A stretch of 64,000 nucleotides of DNA from a virus, in the IMG/VR virus record IMGVR_UViG_3300027736_001324, positions 186,001 to 250,000 of that record; one strand, 5' to 3'. Shown here piece after piece: positions 7,141 to 16,500 of the stretch. A model generated the notes under the pieces. The model saw nothing but the letters and a program-made list of their open reading frames with translations. It was not told the origin of the DNA and did not search any database. Each line of letters starts with the position of its first letter. Position 1 is the first letter of the stretch. The position numbers and the translations under genes are program-made.

Positions 7141-9398
7141 CACATTCACCCGAAATCGAAAACATTATTGAACAATCAATTGAGTTTGCTAAAAGTCGTA
7201 AACACCAATATGTTACAGTAGAACATTTATTGCTAGCACTAATAAGCCACACTTCATTTAAAAAATGTATAGTAAGTTATGGTGCTGATGTAGAAACTAT
7301 GATCCTGGAAATTGGTTCATATTTGGATAGTCTACATGCTATCGTAAGCAAAGAAGATGAAGTAGTTCCACGCAAAACAAATAGTTTGGAACGTGTAATG
7401 AATCGTTCAGTAACACAAGTTTTGTTTACTGGTCGTAGACAAGTCACTACAGTTGATTTATATCTAAGTATCGCATCCGAAGGCAATAGTCATGCTCATT
7501 ATTTCTTATTGAAGTATGGAATTAGCAAAAATGAATTCGTAGCACATTGGCAGAAAAATTATAAACATAACGAAACTACTAATCTAACAGATGGTCAAGC
7601 TGACGAGATCCTTGAGGAATATACAATCAATCTAACTCAACTAGCAGCACAGGGCAAACTTGAACCATTGATCGGTCGCACAAAAGAACTTGATGATATC
7701 ATTAACGTACTTGCTAAACGTTTCAAGTCAAACGTATTGATGGTCGGTGATCCTGGCGTTGGTAAAACAGCAATTGCTGAAGGTCTAGCACAGATGATGA
7801 TTAACAAAGAAGTTCCAGAATTTTTGCAGGATCATCAACTATATAGTTTAGAAGTGGGTAGTTTGCTTGCTGGTAGTAAGTATCGCGGAGACTTTGAAGA
7901 AAAGGTCAAAGCAGTATTAGATGCACTGAACACAAAGAAAAAGACTATTCTTTTCATTGATGAAGCACACACTATGCAGGGTTCAGGTGGCTCAAACAAT
8001 GGGTCAGTTGACTTTGCTAATATGATTAAACCCGCAATCACTAAGGGCACTCTTAAAGTTATTGCTAGCACAACTTGGGAAGAATACTACGAAAGTTTTG
8101 AGAAGGATCGTGCATTGATGCGTAGGTTCTATCGTGTAACTGTTGACGAACCTAACCATGATACAACAATTCGTATTCTGAATGGGTTGAGTAGCCGACT
8201 GAATGATTTCCACAACGTTGAAATCACAGATGAAGCTATCAAAGCAGCAGTTGAAAGTGCTGACCGTTACATTCATGACCGAAAGAACCCGGACAAGAGT
8301 ATTGATTTGCTTGATGCCGCTTGTGCTAAACAACGTGTAGCAGAGAACAAGGGCGCAATGATTACTAAAGAACTTGTGTTTGACCAAGTTGAACGATTCA
8401 CTGGCGTACCTGCTGATAAGATGAAGGGTGATAACTTTGAATTGATTCATAAATTAGAATCAAACATTAAGGACAAACTATACGGACAAGATGAAACTGT
8501 ACAACAGGTACTTGAACGTGTTTATGTTTCATTTGCTGGTATCGGCAATGATAAGAAACCTACAGCAAGTTTCTTATTCTTAGGACCAACTGGTACTGGT
8601 AAGACTGAACTTGCTAAACTATTGAGTAAGAACTTAGATATGCCATTGCTTAAGTATGATATGAGTGAGTATGGAGAGAAGCATAGTGTTAGCAGTTTGA
8701 TTGGACCTCCTCCTGGATATGTTGGCTTTGGTGACAGTCAAGTGAGTGGTGGACGATTGATTAATGACTTGAGTAAGAACCCACATAGTATCATGTTATT
8801 TGATGAAGTTGAGAAAGCACATCCAGATATCTTTAATATCTTCTTACAGATGTTGGATGAAGGTCATATCACTGGATCTAATGGCAAGCAAGTTAACTGT
8901 AAGAACAGTATCATTATCATGACCAGTAACTTGGGTAGTAGTGATAGTGAACGCAACAACATTGGATTTGGTAATCAAGAGAAGACCGGTGAAGATGATA
9001 GAGCATTGAAAGAATTCTTTAAACCTGAGTTTAGAAATCGTGTTGACTTGATTTGCAAGTTTAACAAGTTAGATACCCTTGCTATTAAGAAGATTGTTAT
9101 CAAGTTTACCGATGACTTGAAAAAGAGTTTGGTTGATAAGCATGATATCACATTGAACTTGAGTGAGCCAGTAGTTGAGTATTTGGCAGAACAAGGTTAC
9201 GATAAGAAAATGGGCGCACGACCATTAGCACGTAAGATTGATGAATTGATTCGGGTGCCTCTAAGTAAAAAAGTATTGTTTGAACGCATTAAATCTGCTA
9301 CAATCAATGTTGTGATGACAGACGGTGCAATTGATTTTGCAGTAACACAAAAATTAACAGCGAAAGTAAATGAAAATGGGATTATTGAGGTCAGTTAA
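7137..9398 (+). CDS. clpA: ClpA-like AAA+ unfoldase
   Basis: 753 residues, the usual ClpA length. An N-terminal Clp repeat region (1-150) includes KHQYVTVEHLLLALI. The first AAA+ module has Walker A GDPGVGKTA (about 204-212) and Walker B LFIDEAHT. The second AAA+ module has GPTGTGKTE (about 483-491), LIGPPPGYVG and MLFDEVEKAHPD. There is no long ClpB middle domain between the modules. An IGF tripeptide at 609-611 lies before KPEFRNR, the position of the IGL loop by which ClpA docks on ClpP. It is therefore likely to unfold proteins into host ClpP. Coupled to dnaJ by a 4-nt overlap. Confidence 0.93.
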   Translation: MTHSPEIENIIEQSIEFAKSRKHQYVTVEHLLLALISHTSFKKCIVSYGADVETMILEIGSYLDSLHAIVSKEDEVVPRKTNSLERVMNRSVTQVLFTGRRQVTTVDLYLSIASEGNSHAHYFLLKYGISKNEFVAHWQKNYKHNETTNLTDGQADEILEEYTINLTQLAAQGKLEPLIGRTKELDDIINVLAKRFKSNVLMVGDPGVGKTAIAEGLAQMMINKEVPEFLQDHQLYSLEVGSLLAGSKYRGDFEEKVKAVLDALNTKKKTILFIDEAHTMQGSGGSNNGSVDFANMIKPAITKGTLKVIASTTWEEYYESFEKDRALMRRFYRVTVDEPNHDTTIRILNGLSSRLNDFHNVEITDEAIKAAVESADRYIHDRKNPDKSIDLLDAACAKQRVAENKGAMITKELVFDQVERFTGVPADKMKGDNFELIHKLESNIKDKLYGQDETVQQVLERVYVSFAGIGNDKKPTASFLFLGPTGTGKTELAKLLSKNLDMPLLKYDMSEYGEKHSVSSLIGPPPGYVGFGDSQVSGGRLINDLSKNPHSIMLFDEVEKAHPDIFNIFLQMLDEGHITGSNGKQVNCKNSIIIMTSNLGSSDSERNNIGFGNQEKTGEDDRALKEFFKPEFRNRVDLICKFNKLDTLAIKKIVIKFTDDLKKSLVDKHDITLNLSEPVVEYLAEQGYDKKMGARPLARKIDELIRVPLSKKVLFERIKSATINVVMTDGAIDFAVTQKLTAKVNENGIIEVS

Positions 9399-10104
9399 AG
9401 ACGTTCCTAATATTGATTATTATGAATATAAGGAAAACAACTATTACGGTAAATATAGATATCGTGCTAAATTCAGAATAGATGGGTTGGGTCTTTCTAG
9501 CTATGTTGAAACTCCAGAAGATTTAGTAAAACGAATAGATTCTACTGGATACAATAGATTAAGAGTAGATAGAAAAGCTATGGTTGTAGGAAATTTCAAC
9601 GAAATTACTAACTTCATTGATTGGCGTAATAGTAACAAAAAGCCCGGATCAATAACGTTTAGACTTGAGGGTGATACATCTTCAGTTTATAGTAATGATT
9701 TAGAATTATTGCTGACATTAAAGGACCTTGGACCGATTACTGTAAAAATTACTGAGGTACAAGTAGAGCAGTTTGCTGGTACAAAATACTATGTTAATAA
9801 GCCAAAGCATAACTACAGGATTTACTTAAAAACTGCGTACATTGAAGATAAAACTTTTGTTAAAGATTTATATGATACTGTTAGTAAAAGTAAAGAATTA
9901 GTCCCTAGCGATGCGCTATGCAAATGGTTAGACGGGTATGTTAAACGGCCGATTGCTGCACTTAACAGTTGGAGTTATCGTTATACTAGTGGAACTCATT
10001 CTATTGATTACGATAATGAAAGTACATTAAGTTATCTGGTGCTAATGTATGGCCATATGCTTGGAAAACGATACAAATTAGAAAAACGTCCCGATCCTGT
10101 CTAA
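9370..10104 (+). CDS. hypothetical protein downstream of clpA
   Basis: 244 residues (a second ATG at 9376 is equally possible). It begins inside the clpA 3' end. Tyr-rich and basic, with YEYKENNYYGKYRYRAKF near the N-terminus and a mixed alpha/beta composition. No motif recognised. Co-transcription with the chaperone genes is likely because no promoter intervenes. Confidence 0.75.
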   Translation: MKMGLLRSVKDVPNIDYYEYKENNYYGKYRYRAKFRIDGLGLSSYVETPEDLVKRIDSTGYNRLRVDRKAMVVGNFNEITNFIDWRNSNKKPGSITFRLEGDTSSVYSNDLELLLTLKDLGPITVKITEVQVEQFAGTKYYVNKPKHNYRIYLKTAYIEDKTFVKDLYDTVSKSKELVPSDALCKWLDGYVKRPIAALNSWSYRYTSGTHSIDYDNESTLSYLVLMYGHMLGKRYKLEKRPDPV

Positions 10105-10107
10105 AAT

Positions 10108-10115
10108 GATAAATA
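10108..10115 (+). promoter_or_regulatory. T4-late-like promoter element GATAAATA
   Basis: GATAAATA 17 nt before the ATG at 10133. It argues against the upstream in-frame ATG at 10106, which would lie before the transcript start. Confidence 0.6.
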
Positions 10116-10132
10116 CTCTATGGAGTATTATC

Positions 10133-10300
10133 ATGGCACAAATCGTAGAAGATGTAATCGTAATCAAATTTAGTTCGCTTGTAAAAGACGGGGCAGCAGA
10201 GCAAACAACCTGCATTTCCGAAGAAATACAAGCGGCAATTGAGCAAGTTGCCCAAGAATTAGTGGGACAACACGTGGTAGTTGAAGTGGTAAAAGCATAA
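10133..10300 (+). CDS. small conserved phage protein, 55 aa
   Basis: 55 residues: one beta strand (IVEDVIVIKFSSLV), then an acidic helix (EEIQAAIEQVAQELV) and a final strand (HVVVEVVKA). The start at 10133 was chosen over 10106 because the late-type promoter lies between them and GGAG sits 10 nt upstream. Probably a small virion or assembly protein. Its stop overlaps the next gene by 1 nt. Confidence 0.7.
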   Translation: MAQIVEDVIVIKFSSLVKDGAAEQTTCISEEIQAAIEQVAQELVGQHVVVEVVKA

Positions 10301-10659
10301 TGAGCCAATCTACTACACTTATTCTGTTACCACAAACAGCCTATGTAAATCCAGGCAACGGAGCACCTTACACAGTTGTGGGGAATGCTCAACCAGCCGC
10401 AGCATATTATTTAGGGAACAGAGATTTACAGACTGTTAATCTTAGTGTAACCAATATTATTGGAAACATTGTTATACAAGCAACACTAGCGAATCCTGCA
10501 ACAGTGGATAATCAATGGTTTGATGTATATGAGTTTAACGGGAGCGACAATCCAAACGCTACACAATACACAAATGTTACCGGTAACTTTGTATATATGA
10601 GAGCAAAGATTGTAGATTTCAATCAAGGTTTAGTTAATTACGTTAAATTAAGTTATTAA
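10300..10659 (+). CDS. probable beta-sandwich virion protein
   Basis: 119 residues, almost wholly predicted beta strand, low in charge and rich in Asn, Thr, Val and Gly (VNLSVTNIIGNIVIQATL, YTNVTGNFVYMRAKIVDF). This resembles small head-decoration or tail beta-sandwich proteins in T4-like phages. It is in a late-type operon. The specific structure is not identifiable from sequence. Confidence 0.7.
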   Translation: MSQSTTLILLPQTAYVNPGNGAPYTVVGNAQPAAAYYLGNRDLQTVNLSVTNIIGNIVIQATLANPATVDNQWFDVYEFNGSDNPNATQYTNVTGNFVYMRAKIVDFNQGLVNYVKLSY

Positions 10660-10669
10660 GGAAAATAAA

Positions 10670-11116
10670 ATGGACGAGAATGTTAGTGAATTGTTTAGAA
10701 AATATATTGACATGATTAATGAAAACATGGACATTAGCCAGCTAGCACAGATTAGTGACAAGGCATTAGATGACAAATATCACTATGGTCGTAGTAGTCC
10801 TGGTAACACATTTGGATGGCAAGCTAATTTAGCCAGCGCCGCCTATGCTAAACAAGCAATTGAATCTGGTATTACTAATATTGATCAAATAAGTGATGCT
10901 GTTCATAAAGGTTGGTGGTCAGTGGCACAAAAATTTGTAGACGATCCTGATCAATTTGATGATACCGAGACGTTACGTGCAAAAGGAAAGTTTGATAAAA
11001 AAATGGCTGATAGAATAGCACAAATGGTGCCATTTAATCAATTAACAAAAGACCAACAAGACATAGACCGCGTAGTAGCAGAAGCGTTATTACAGGCAAT
11101 AACAAGCGGACAATAA
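10670..11116 (+). CDS. RyR-domain-like protein
   Basis: 148 residues. The C-terminal half resembles the RyR domain (ryanodine-receptor repeat, also found in bacteria and phages): AVHKGWWSVAQKFVDDP, later MVPFNQLTKDQQDIDRVVAEALLQAI, matching the family ending P-[YF]-x-x-L-x-x-x-x-x-x-x-D-R. The N-terminus contains MINEN, an I-N-E step near residue 18 that could be a prohead-protease site. Function in phages is unknown; RyR modules are thought to bind ligands. It overlaps the next gene by 1 nt. Confidence 0.65.
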   Translation: MDENVSELFRKYIDMINENMDISQLAQISDKALDDKYHYGRSSPGNTFGWQANLASAAYAKQAIESGITNIDQISDAVHKGWWSVAQKFVDDPDQFDDTETLRAKGKFDKKMADRIAQMVPFNQLTKDQQDIDRVVAEALLQAITSGQ

Positions 11117-12459
11117 TGAGTACAATAGTAGTAATGCCCGGAGGCTTTCACCCGTTTCATGCAGGGCATGCCTCACTATATCAATCAGCATTGAAAACAT
11201 TTCCCGGTGCTGATGTATATGTGGCTGCTACTAACGATCAAAGTGAAAGACCTTTTCCTTTTGCTATTAAAGAAAAATTAGCTAAAGTAGCAGGTGTTGC
11301 TCCAGGACATTTTGTACAAGTTAAAAGTCCCTTTCAAGCAAAAGAAATAACACAAAATTATGATCCTGAAAATGATGTATTGATATTTGTTCGTAGTAAG
11401 AAAGATCGTAATGAACAACCAAAGCCCGGAGGCACAAAGAAAGATGGTAGTCCAAGTTACTTCCAACCCTGGACAGGAAAAAATCTACAACCATTCGGTA
11501 AACATGCTTATATAGATTATTTAGACACAGTTGAGTTTGGGCCTGGTATGAAACATGCTAGCCAAATACGTAATGCATGGCCTACCTTGAATGATAGGCG
11601 TAAGACAGCAATGGTTATGAGTTTATATCCTGCAACACAAAAGAACCCTAAGTTAGCAGCAAATGTTGTTAAGTTATTAGATGCTGGTATGGGAGTAGAA
11701 GAACAGACCTTAGATGAAAGTACAAGTAAAGATTCTACATTAAGAGCCGTTGTCAATGACATTAGTGAACCTATTGCTAGCGTATATAACAATATGCTAA
11801 TGCAAGCTGAGAAATATGTTGATAATAATGGTGCTTTAGATAAAGGATTCAGATTAATCGTAGCAGGGATCGGTGGTCGTTGGACACAGAACATGTACAT
11901 CAATAAACTTAAGAATGAATTATACGATTTGTGCAAGGTATATCCATCACAAACAAACGATTTGAAAGATTTCTTGTCTGGCAAAGAGAAGCATGGTGTG
12001 GTAGATATGCATAAATCATTTAGTATAATTGCTAAAGAATTACCAGTGATACTAGAAAGATTAGGTAGACATATTAATTCACCTGAATTGTCTAAAGCAG
12101 CAAAGCGCTGGGAACATAACAGAGAAGTGTATAAAGATTACGTAAGAGACAATTGGGACTCTGAAGAAATTGAAGTTACCCCTCCAGTAAAAAAACAAAA
12201 AAGCAATATTATTGGTCAACAGAATGCAGTAGTTGATAAGATTATTAATGATGTATTAGCTAAAATCAAACCTAGTGATGCAGGCAGTATCCGTAATACA
12301 TTAGCTAATGTTCCAATTAATAATAGATTAAATGCTTTACAAAAGATACTGTCTGATATGAACATGACAGTTAATGAGAAGATGAAGATGGGTGCTACGA
12401 TTGAGCCCATTGAAGAATCTAATATCTCCGAAAGCCTGGATTATTTAGAAGAAAAATAA
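11116..12459 (+). CDS. HxGH nucleotidyltransferase with long C-terminal region
   Basis: 447 residues. The N-terminal domain has the nucleotidyltransferase signature GGFHPFHAGH (HAGH at 15-18), as in NMN or pantetheine-phosphate adenylyltransferases and cytidylyltransferases, and a late SQIRNAW segment that may stand for ISxTxIR. After about residue 195, GVEEQTLDEST contains an L-D-E step, followed by a helical region with no recognised fold. The C-terminus ESNISESLDYLEEK has an I-S-E step. Substrate unknown; a nicotinamide or sugar nucleotide is possible. The E-steps suggest it may be a processed head protein. Confidence 0.75.
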   Translation: MSTIVVMPGGFHPFHAGHASLYQSALKTFPGADVYVAATNDQSERPFPFAIKEKLAKVAGVAPGHFVQVKSPFQAKEITQNYDPENDVLIFVRSKKDRNEQPKPGGTKKDGSPSYFQPWTGKNLQPFGKHAYIDYLDTVEFGPGMKHASQIRNAWPTLNDRRKTAMVMSLYPATQKNPKLAANVVKLLDAGMGVEEQTLDESTSKDSTLRAVVNDISEPIASVYNNMLMQAEKYVDNNGALDKGFRLIVAGIGGRWTQNMYINKLKNELYDLCKVYPSQTNDLKDFLSGKEKHGVVDMHKSFSIIAKELPVILERLGRHINSPELSKAAKRWEHNREVYKDYVRDNWDSEEIEVTPPVKKQKSNIIGQQNAVVDKIINDVLAKIKPSDAGSIRNTLANVPINNRLNALQKILSDMNMTVNEKMKMGATIEPIEESNISESLDYLEEK

Positions 12460-12509
12460 TTCGTACCCCTCTTCCTGATGTAAATAATTATATCTTAATA
12501 GAGGACCTT

Positions 12510-13436
12510 ATGGCAACAAAGAAATCAAAAGCATCAGAAGAAAAAACAGTACCAGTAGAAATGGTACAAGAAATCGCTGAACAGGCGGCAGCAGAGCAAG
12601 CAGAAAAAGCAGCAGATGCTCCTGCTGAAGCACCCGCAGCAGGGCAAGTTCAAGTAAATGTAGACTTTCTACGTACAACCAAAGTGCATATCGCTATGCC
12701 CTGTTATGGTGGTATGTTGACTGAATCAACATTTATGAGTTTCATCAAGTGGGCTAACACAGCCCGTCAATTAAACATTGACTGGACATTAGAAACAATG
12801 GTCAATGAAAGTCTTATCAGTCGTGCCCGTAATACACTAACTGCTAAGTTCTTAGACATGCCAGACGCAACACATTTGTTCTTTGTTGACGCTGACATTG
12901 GTTGGGAGCCATGGCATTTACTAGTATTGTTAAATCGTGACGTAGATGTTATTGGTGGATTGTACCCAATGAAAACTATGCCAATCAAATGGGTAGTTAA
13001 TGGATTTGATGGTGCTGAAGAAGGACCAGACGGATTACAAGAAGTATCTAAAGCAGGTACTGGATTCTTGTTAATGAAGAAACATGTATTTGAGAAATTA
13101 AAAACTCATCCAGCAGTTAAGCAATACAAGAACGACATTGGATTAGATCCAAAGTTTGATCAACACTTGAAAACATATTTTGACACTGCGGTTCGTCAAA
13201 ATCGTTACTATAGTGAAGATTGGACATTCTGTGAAAACTGGCGTGACCTAGGTGGTCGTATCTGGATGGACAAACGTGTTCTATTGCGTCATAGTGGATC
13301 ATATGTTTTCTGTATGGAAAATCAAGAACACTTGATGAATACAGTTGGACCTATGTTCTTAGAACGTCAGCAAGGCATGGGATTAAAACTAGTTGACAAA
13401 GACGGCAACGAAGTTAAATCAGTCAAAGCAGCATAA
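12510..13436 (+). CDS. GT-A-type glycosyltransferase-like protein
   Basis: 308 residues. The first 50 are low complexity (Ala/Glu/Gln). The fold then follows GT-A enzymes: KVHIAMPCYGGMLTEST, SLISRARNTLTAKFL, then a DxD metal/sugar-nucleotide motif in FFVDADIGWEPWH (D127, D129), GGLYPMK and GTGFLLMKK. The enzyme is cytoplasmic with no TM. T4-like phages use such proteins to glycosylate virion proteins or DNA; the target here is unknown. The gene ends at a terminator. Confidence 0.8.
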   Translation: MATKKSKASEEKTVPVEMVQEIAEQAAAEQAEKAADAPAEAPAAGQVQVNVDFLRTTKVHIAMPCYGGMLTESTFMSFIKWANTARQLNIDWTLETMVNESLISRARNTLTAKFLDMPDATHLFFVDADIGWEPWHLLVLLNRDVDVIGGLYPMKTMPIKWVVNGFDGAEEGPDGLQEVSKAGTGFLLMKKHVFEKLKTHPAVKQYKNDIGLDPKFDQHLKTYFDTAVRQNRYYSEDWTFCENWRDLGGRIWMDKRVLLRHSGSYVFCMENQEHLMNTVGPMFLERQQGMGLKLVDKDGNEVKSVKAA

Positions 13437-13437
13437 G

Positions 13438-13458
13438 AAGGCCCCGAAAGGGGCTTTT
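13438..13458 (+). terminator. intrinsic terminator
   Basis: GCCCC (13441-13445), GAAA tetraloop, GGGGC (13450-13454), then TTTT. The stem can extend outward with A-T and G-T pairs to 8 bp. It directly follows the glycosyltransferase stop. Confidence 0.88.
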
Positions 13459-13468
13459 CTAATATATG

Positions 13469-13476
13469 ACTAAATA
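13469..13476 (+). promoter_or_regulatory. T4-late-like promoter element ACTAAATA
   Basis: ACTAAATA between the terminator and the small gene at 13482, upstream of the largest modular protein. The same octamer precedes the genes at 23146 and 58017, and on the minus strand the gene ending at 56386. Confidence 0.5.
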
Positions 13477-13481
13477 TAGAT

Positions 13482-13565
13482 ATGAGTTGGTTTAGACATA
13501 AGCCCCCAAAATATCCCCCTAAACCACAGAAGCCTGATCCCAAAAATGAACCTAAAAGAACTTAA
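13482..13565 (+). CDS. 27-aa basic, Pro-rich small protein
   Basis: A short frame starting ATG 13482: MSWFRHKPPKYPPKPQKP and onward, 27 residues, very rich in Pro and Lys. It lies right behind the late-type element and overlaps the next gene by 20 nt in another frame. Too short for family assignment, but the placement and composition look deliberate. Confidence 0.5.
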   Translation: MSWFRHKPPKYPPKPQKPDPKNEPKRT

Positions 13566-16500
13566 TAGTTTTAAACTAAGTGACGCAGTTACATTCCACG
13601 ACAAACTTAACCCTAAGTTATGGAATAGCACTAAGTTGCGCCCAGATGTTAGAGAACGGCTATTAATAATAGCACAAGACTTTTTACAAGAATTAGGGGT
13701 AAACGATTTAGATGTTAAAGATATAACAATATCTGGCAGTAACGCAGCGTTTAGTTACACTAAGCATAGTGATTTGGATTTACATATATTAGTAGACATG
13801 GGTAACTTACCTGTAGATGAAGTATATAGAGAATTATTTACAGCAAAGAAAACAATATATAATGACACACATGACATAAGAATTCATACTATTCCAGTAG
13901 AATTATATGTACAGGATAGTAGACAACCTGTAGTAAGTTTAGGTGAATATAGTGTAATGAACGACCAGTGGATAAGAATACCCACTAAGCGTAGAAGTGA
14001 TTTTGACCAAACCGCCACCAAAAGCAAATATGAAAAGTTATTAAGTTTAATAGAGATCGCCCTCAAGTCAAAGAAGTATAGCAAAGTAAAACATATAATA
14101 GACACAATCAAAAGATATAGACAAGCAGGTTTAGATAAAGGTGGTGAGTTTGGTCCTGAGAATTTAGCATATAAGATGTTGCGTAGTCAGGGATATATTA
14201 CGAAGTTATATGATTTAAGAGACAAGTTACATAGTGAGAAGTTATCGTTTGAGACTATGTATCAGAATATAGATGAGAATGAAGAAACAAATCATTGGTA
14301 CGATGCTGGCGTGAAGGATGCTACTCGTGGTGCTAGACCTAATCCACGCACATATTTGCCAACACTTAAAGACAAGCAAGCAAAGCATCCAGAAGAAGTA
14401 TATTTTTATATGAATGGGTATAAAAGTGTTAAGCAAGGTGTGGCGGAAGGCTCCGAGAACAATAACCCAATAGCAAATAAAATATTCTTTGCTCGTAGTA
14501 ATAAAACACCCAAAGGATGGAGTTATGACCATGTGGGGTTTATAACTCAAGATGGAAAACAAATTCAAATGAGTGGGCATAAAGGCAATGATGTATATGT
14601 CACTAACGATGTGACTGATGATCCGGAGTTTCCCAAACAAAATATCAAAATTGTATCATTATCAAAACCAGTATCGGTTCCTACAACTAACTCAGTAGAA
14701 GCAGAAAATTGCGGAACATTTGTGGCAAATGTATTACGAGCCAATGGTATAAAAGATTTTGATACACAAAAACTATATAGTGTGTTCAAAAAGCCTCAAG
14801 AGCAAGGTGTGGCGGAAGATAAAGAAAATAACAATTCAAGATTAGATGAAATTTTATATAAGTTATGTAATATTGTTAAAAAAGAAATAAAAGAAAAGAC
14901 AGGGGAACACGCTGTTGCTGCTTGTATTATTGATCCTGATAACAGAATAGTAGCAAAAACAAGTAAAGACAAACACAGTAGATGGATTCATGCTGAACAC
15001 AATGCCATTGATACATATGAAAAAAAGTATGGTGAAGTACCAGAAGGCAGTATTATAGTAACTACATTAAGCCCCTGCAATGAATATGATGATAGAACCT
15101 CCGATGAAAGATTTGGTGAAAGTTGTACAGATTACATAAACAGCAAAGGCATTAAAAAAGTCTATTGTGGATATATGGATCCTACACAAGATAATTATAA
15201 CAGAGAATTTAATGTCATAGAAACTAGTGACACCGACCTTCGTAGGCAATGTAAACAGTTTGCTGATACTTTTTTGAAGAAAAATATAGATGAAGCGTTT
15301 GATACTCCACTTCCAATAACATGGGAGAAAGGTATGCATGGTGATATTGATGCACTTGCTAAATTACCCGATGGATCAAATTTAAGCATTATGTTTAATA
15401 AACAAGATAATATTAAACCTGATGACAAGACATGGATGGTTGAATTTTATAGAAACAACAGTCAAGAAGTAACAGGTGAGGGTGACGCACAAAAAGTATT
15501 TTCTACTGTGCTAGTTGCTATTCAACAATTCATTAAAAAATACAAACCACTAAAAATCTATTTCTCAGCAAGCAAAGAGATGGATCCGACTATAAATTAC
15601 GGCCCAGATGATGTTGTGCCTAATCCTGAAAGCCGTGCTAAGTTATATGATAGAATGGTACTGCGTTATGCTAAATCTTGGGGATATAAGTTTTTCCGTG
15701 CTGATAACGGTTCTTCTGTTATATATCAATTGTCAAGAATACCAAAACAAACGGCTGTGGGTGAAGATTACACCATGCAATTTGCTGCTGAAAAAACTCC
15801 ACCAGTAAGTCCCTATGCCGGCGTTAAAGATAATCAATATCGTGGTGGAATAAGTGAAGCCTCTGGTAAAAAAATCAGTTTCAAAGTACAAAAAGGCAAT
15901 GGAAAATTCTCTACCACTTTAACTGTTAACAATACACCAGCTGGAATATATCAATATGACAGTAACACTGGGCGTAGCATTGCTGAAGTTTATCCAGAAT
16001 TCAAAGGAAAAGGACTAGGTAAATTATTAGTTTTACATGCTATCTACACCGCAGCAAAATTAGGATTAGATTTCCAAGAAGATGAATCAAGAACCAGTGC
16101 TTATGATAATGTGTTAGATAGTTTAAGCAGCAACGGTTATATTGTAGATGATGATGGATATTGGTATGTTACAGGTGACGGGGAGCAATATCTAAAACAA
16201 GCATTGAACGAAGCAAGTGGGTATATCCCAAGCGAAAAAACTCCTGCAATAAATCCATACGGCGGTCTTAAAGATAACCAATTTCGTGGTGGGATAAGTG
16301 AAGCAGTTTCTCCTAAATATGTAACTAGAGTTGATATGACACCCATTAAAGATTTTGAATCTGGTATGAAAACATATTATGGAACAGATGATTGGCATGA
16401 AAGCGGGTTAGAAAAGAAAGATAACTTCACACAAGAAATGAAGGGTTTATATGCAGGTGAACCACATCGTACAGCATTATATGCTAGTGGCAATGCAAGT

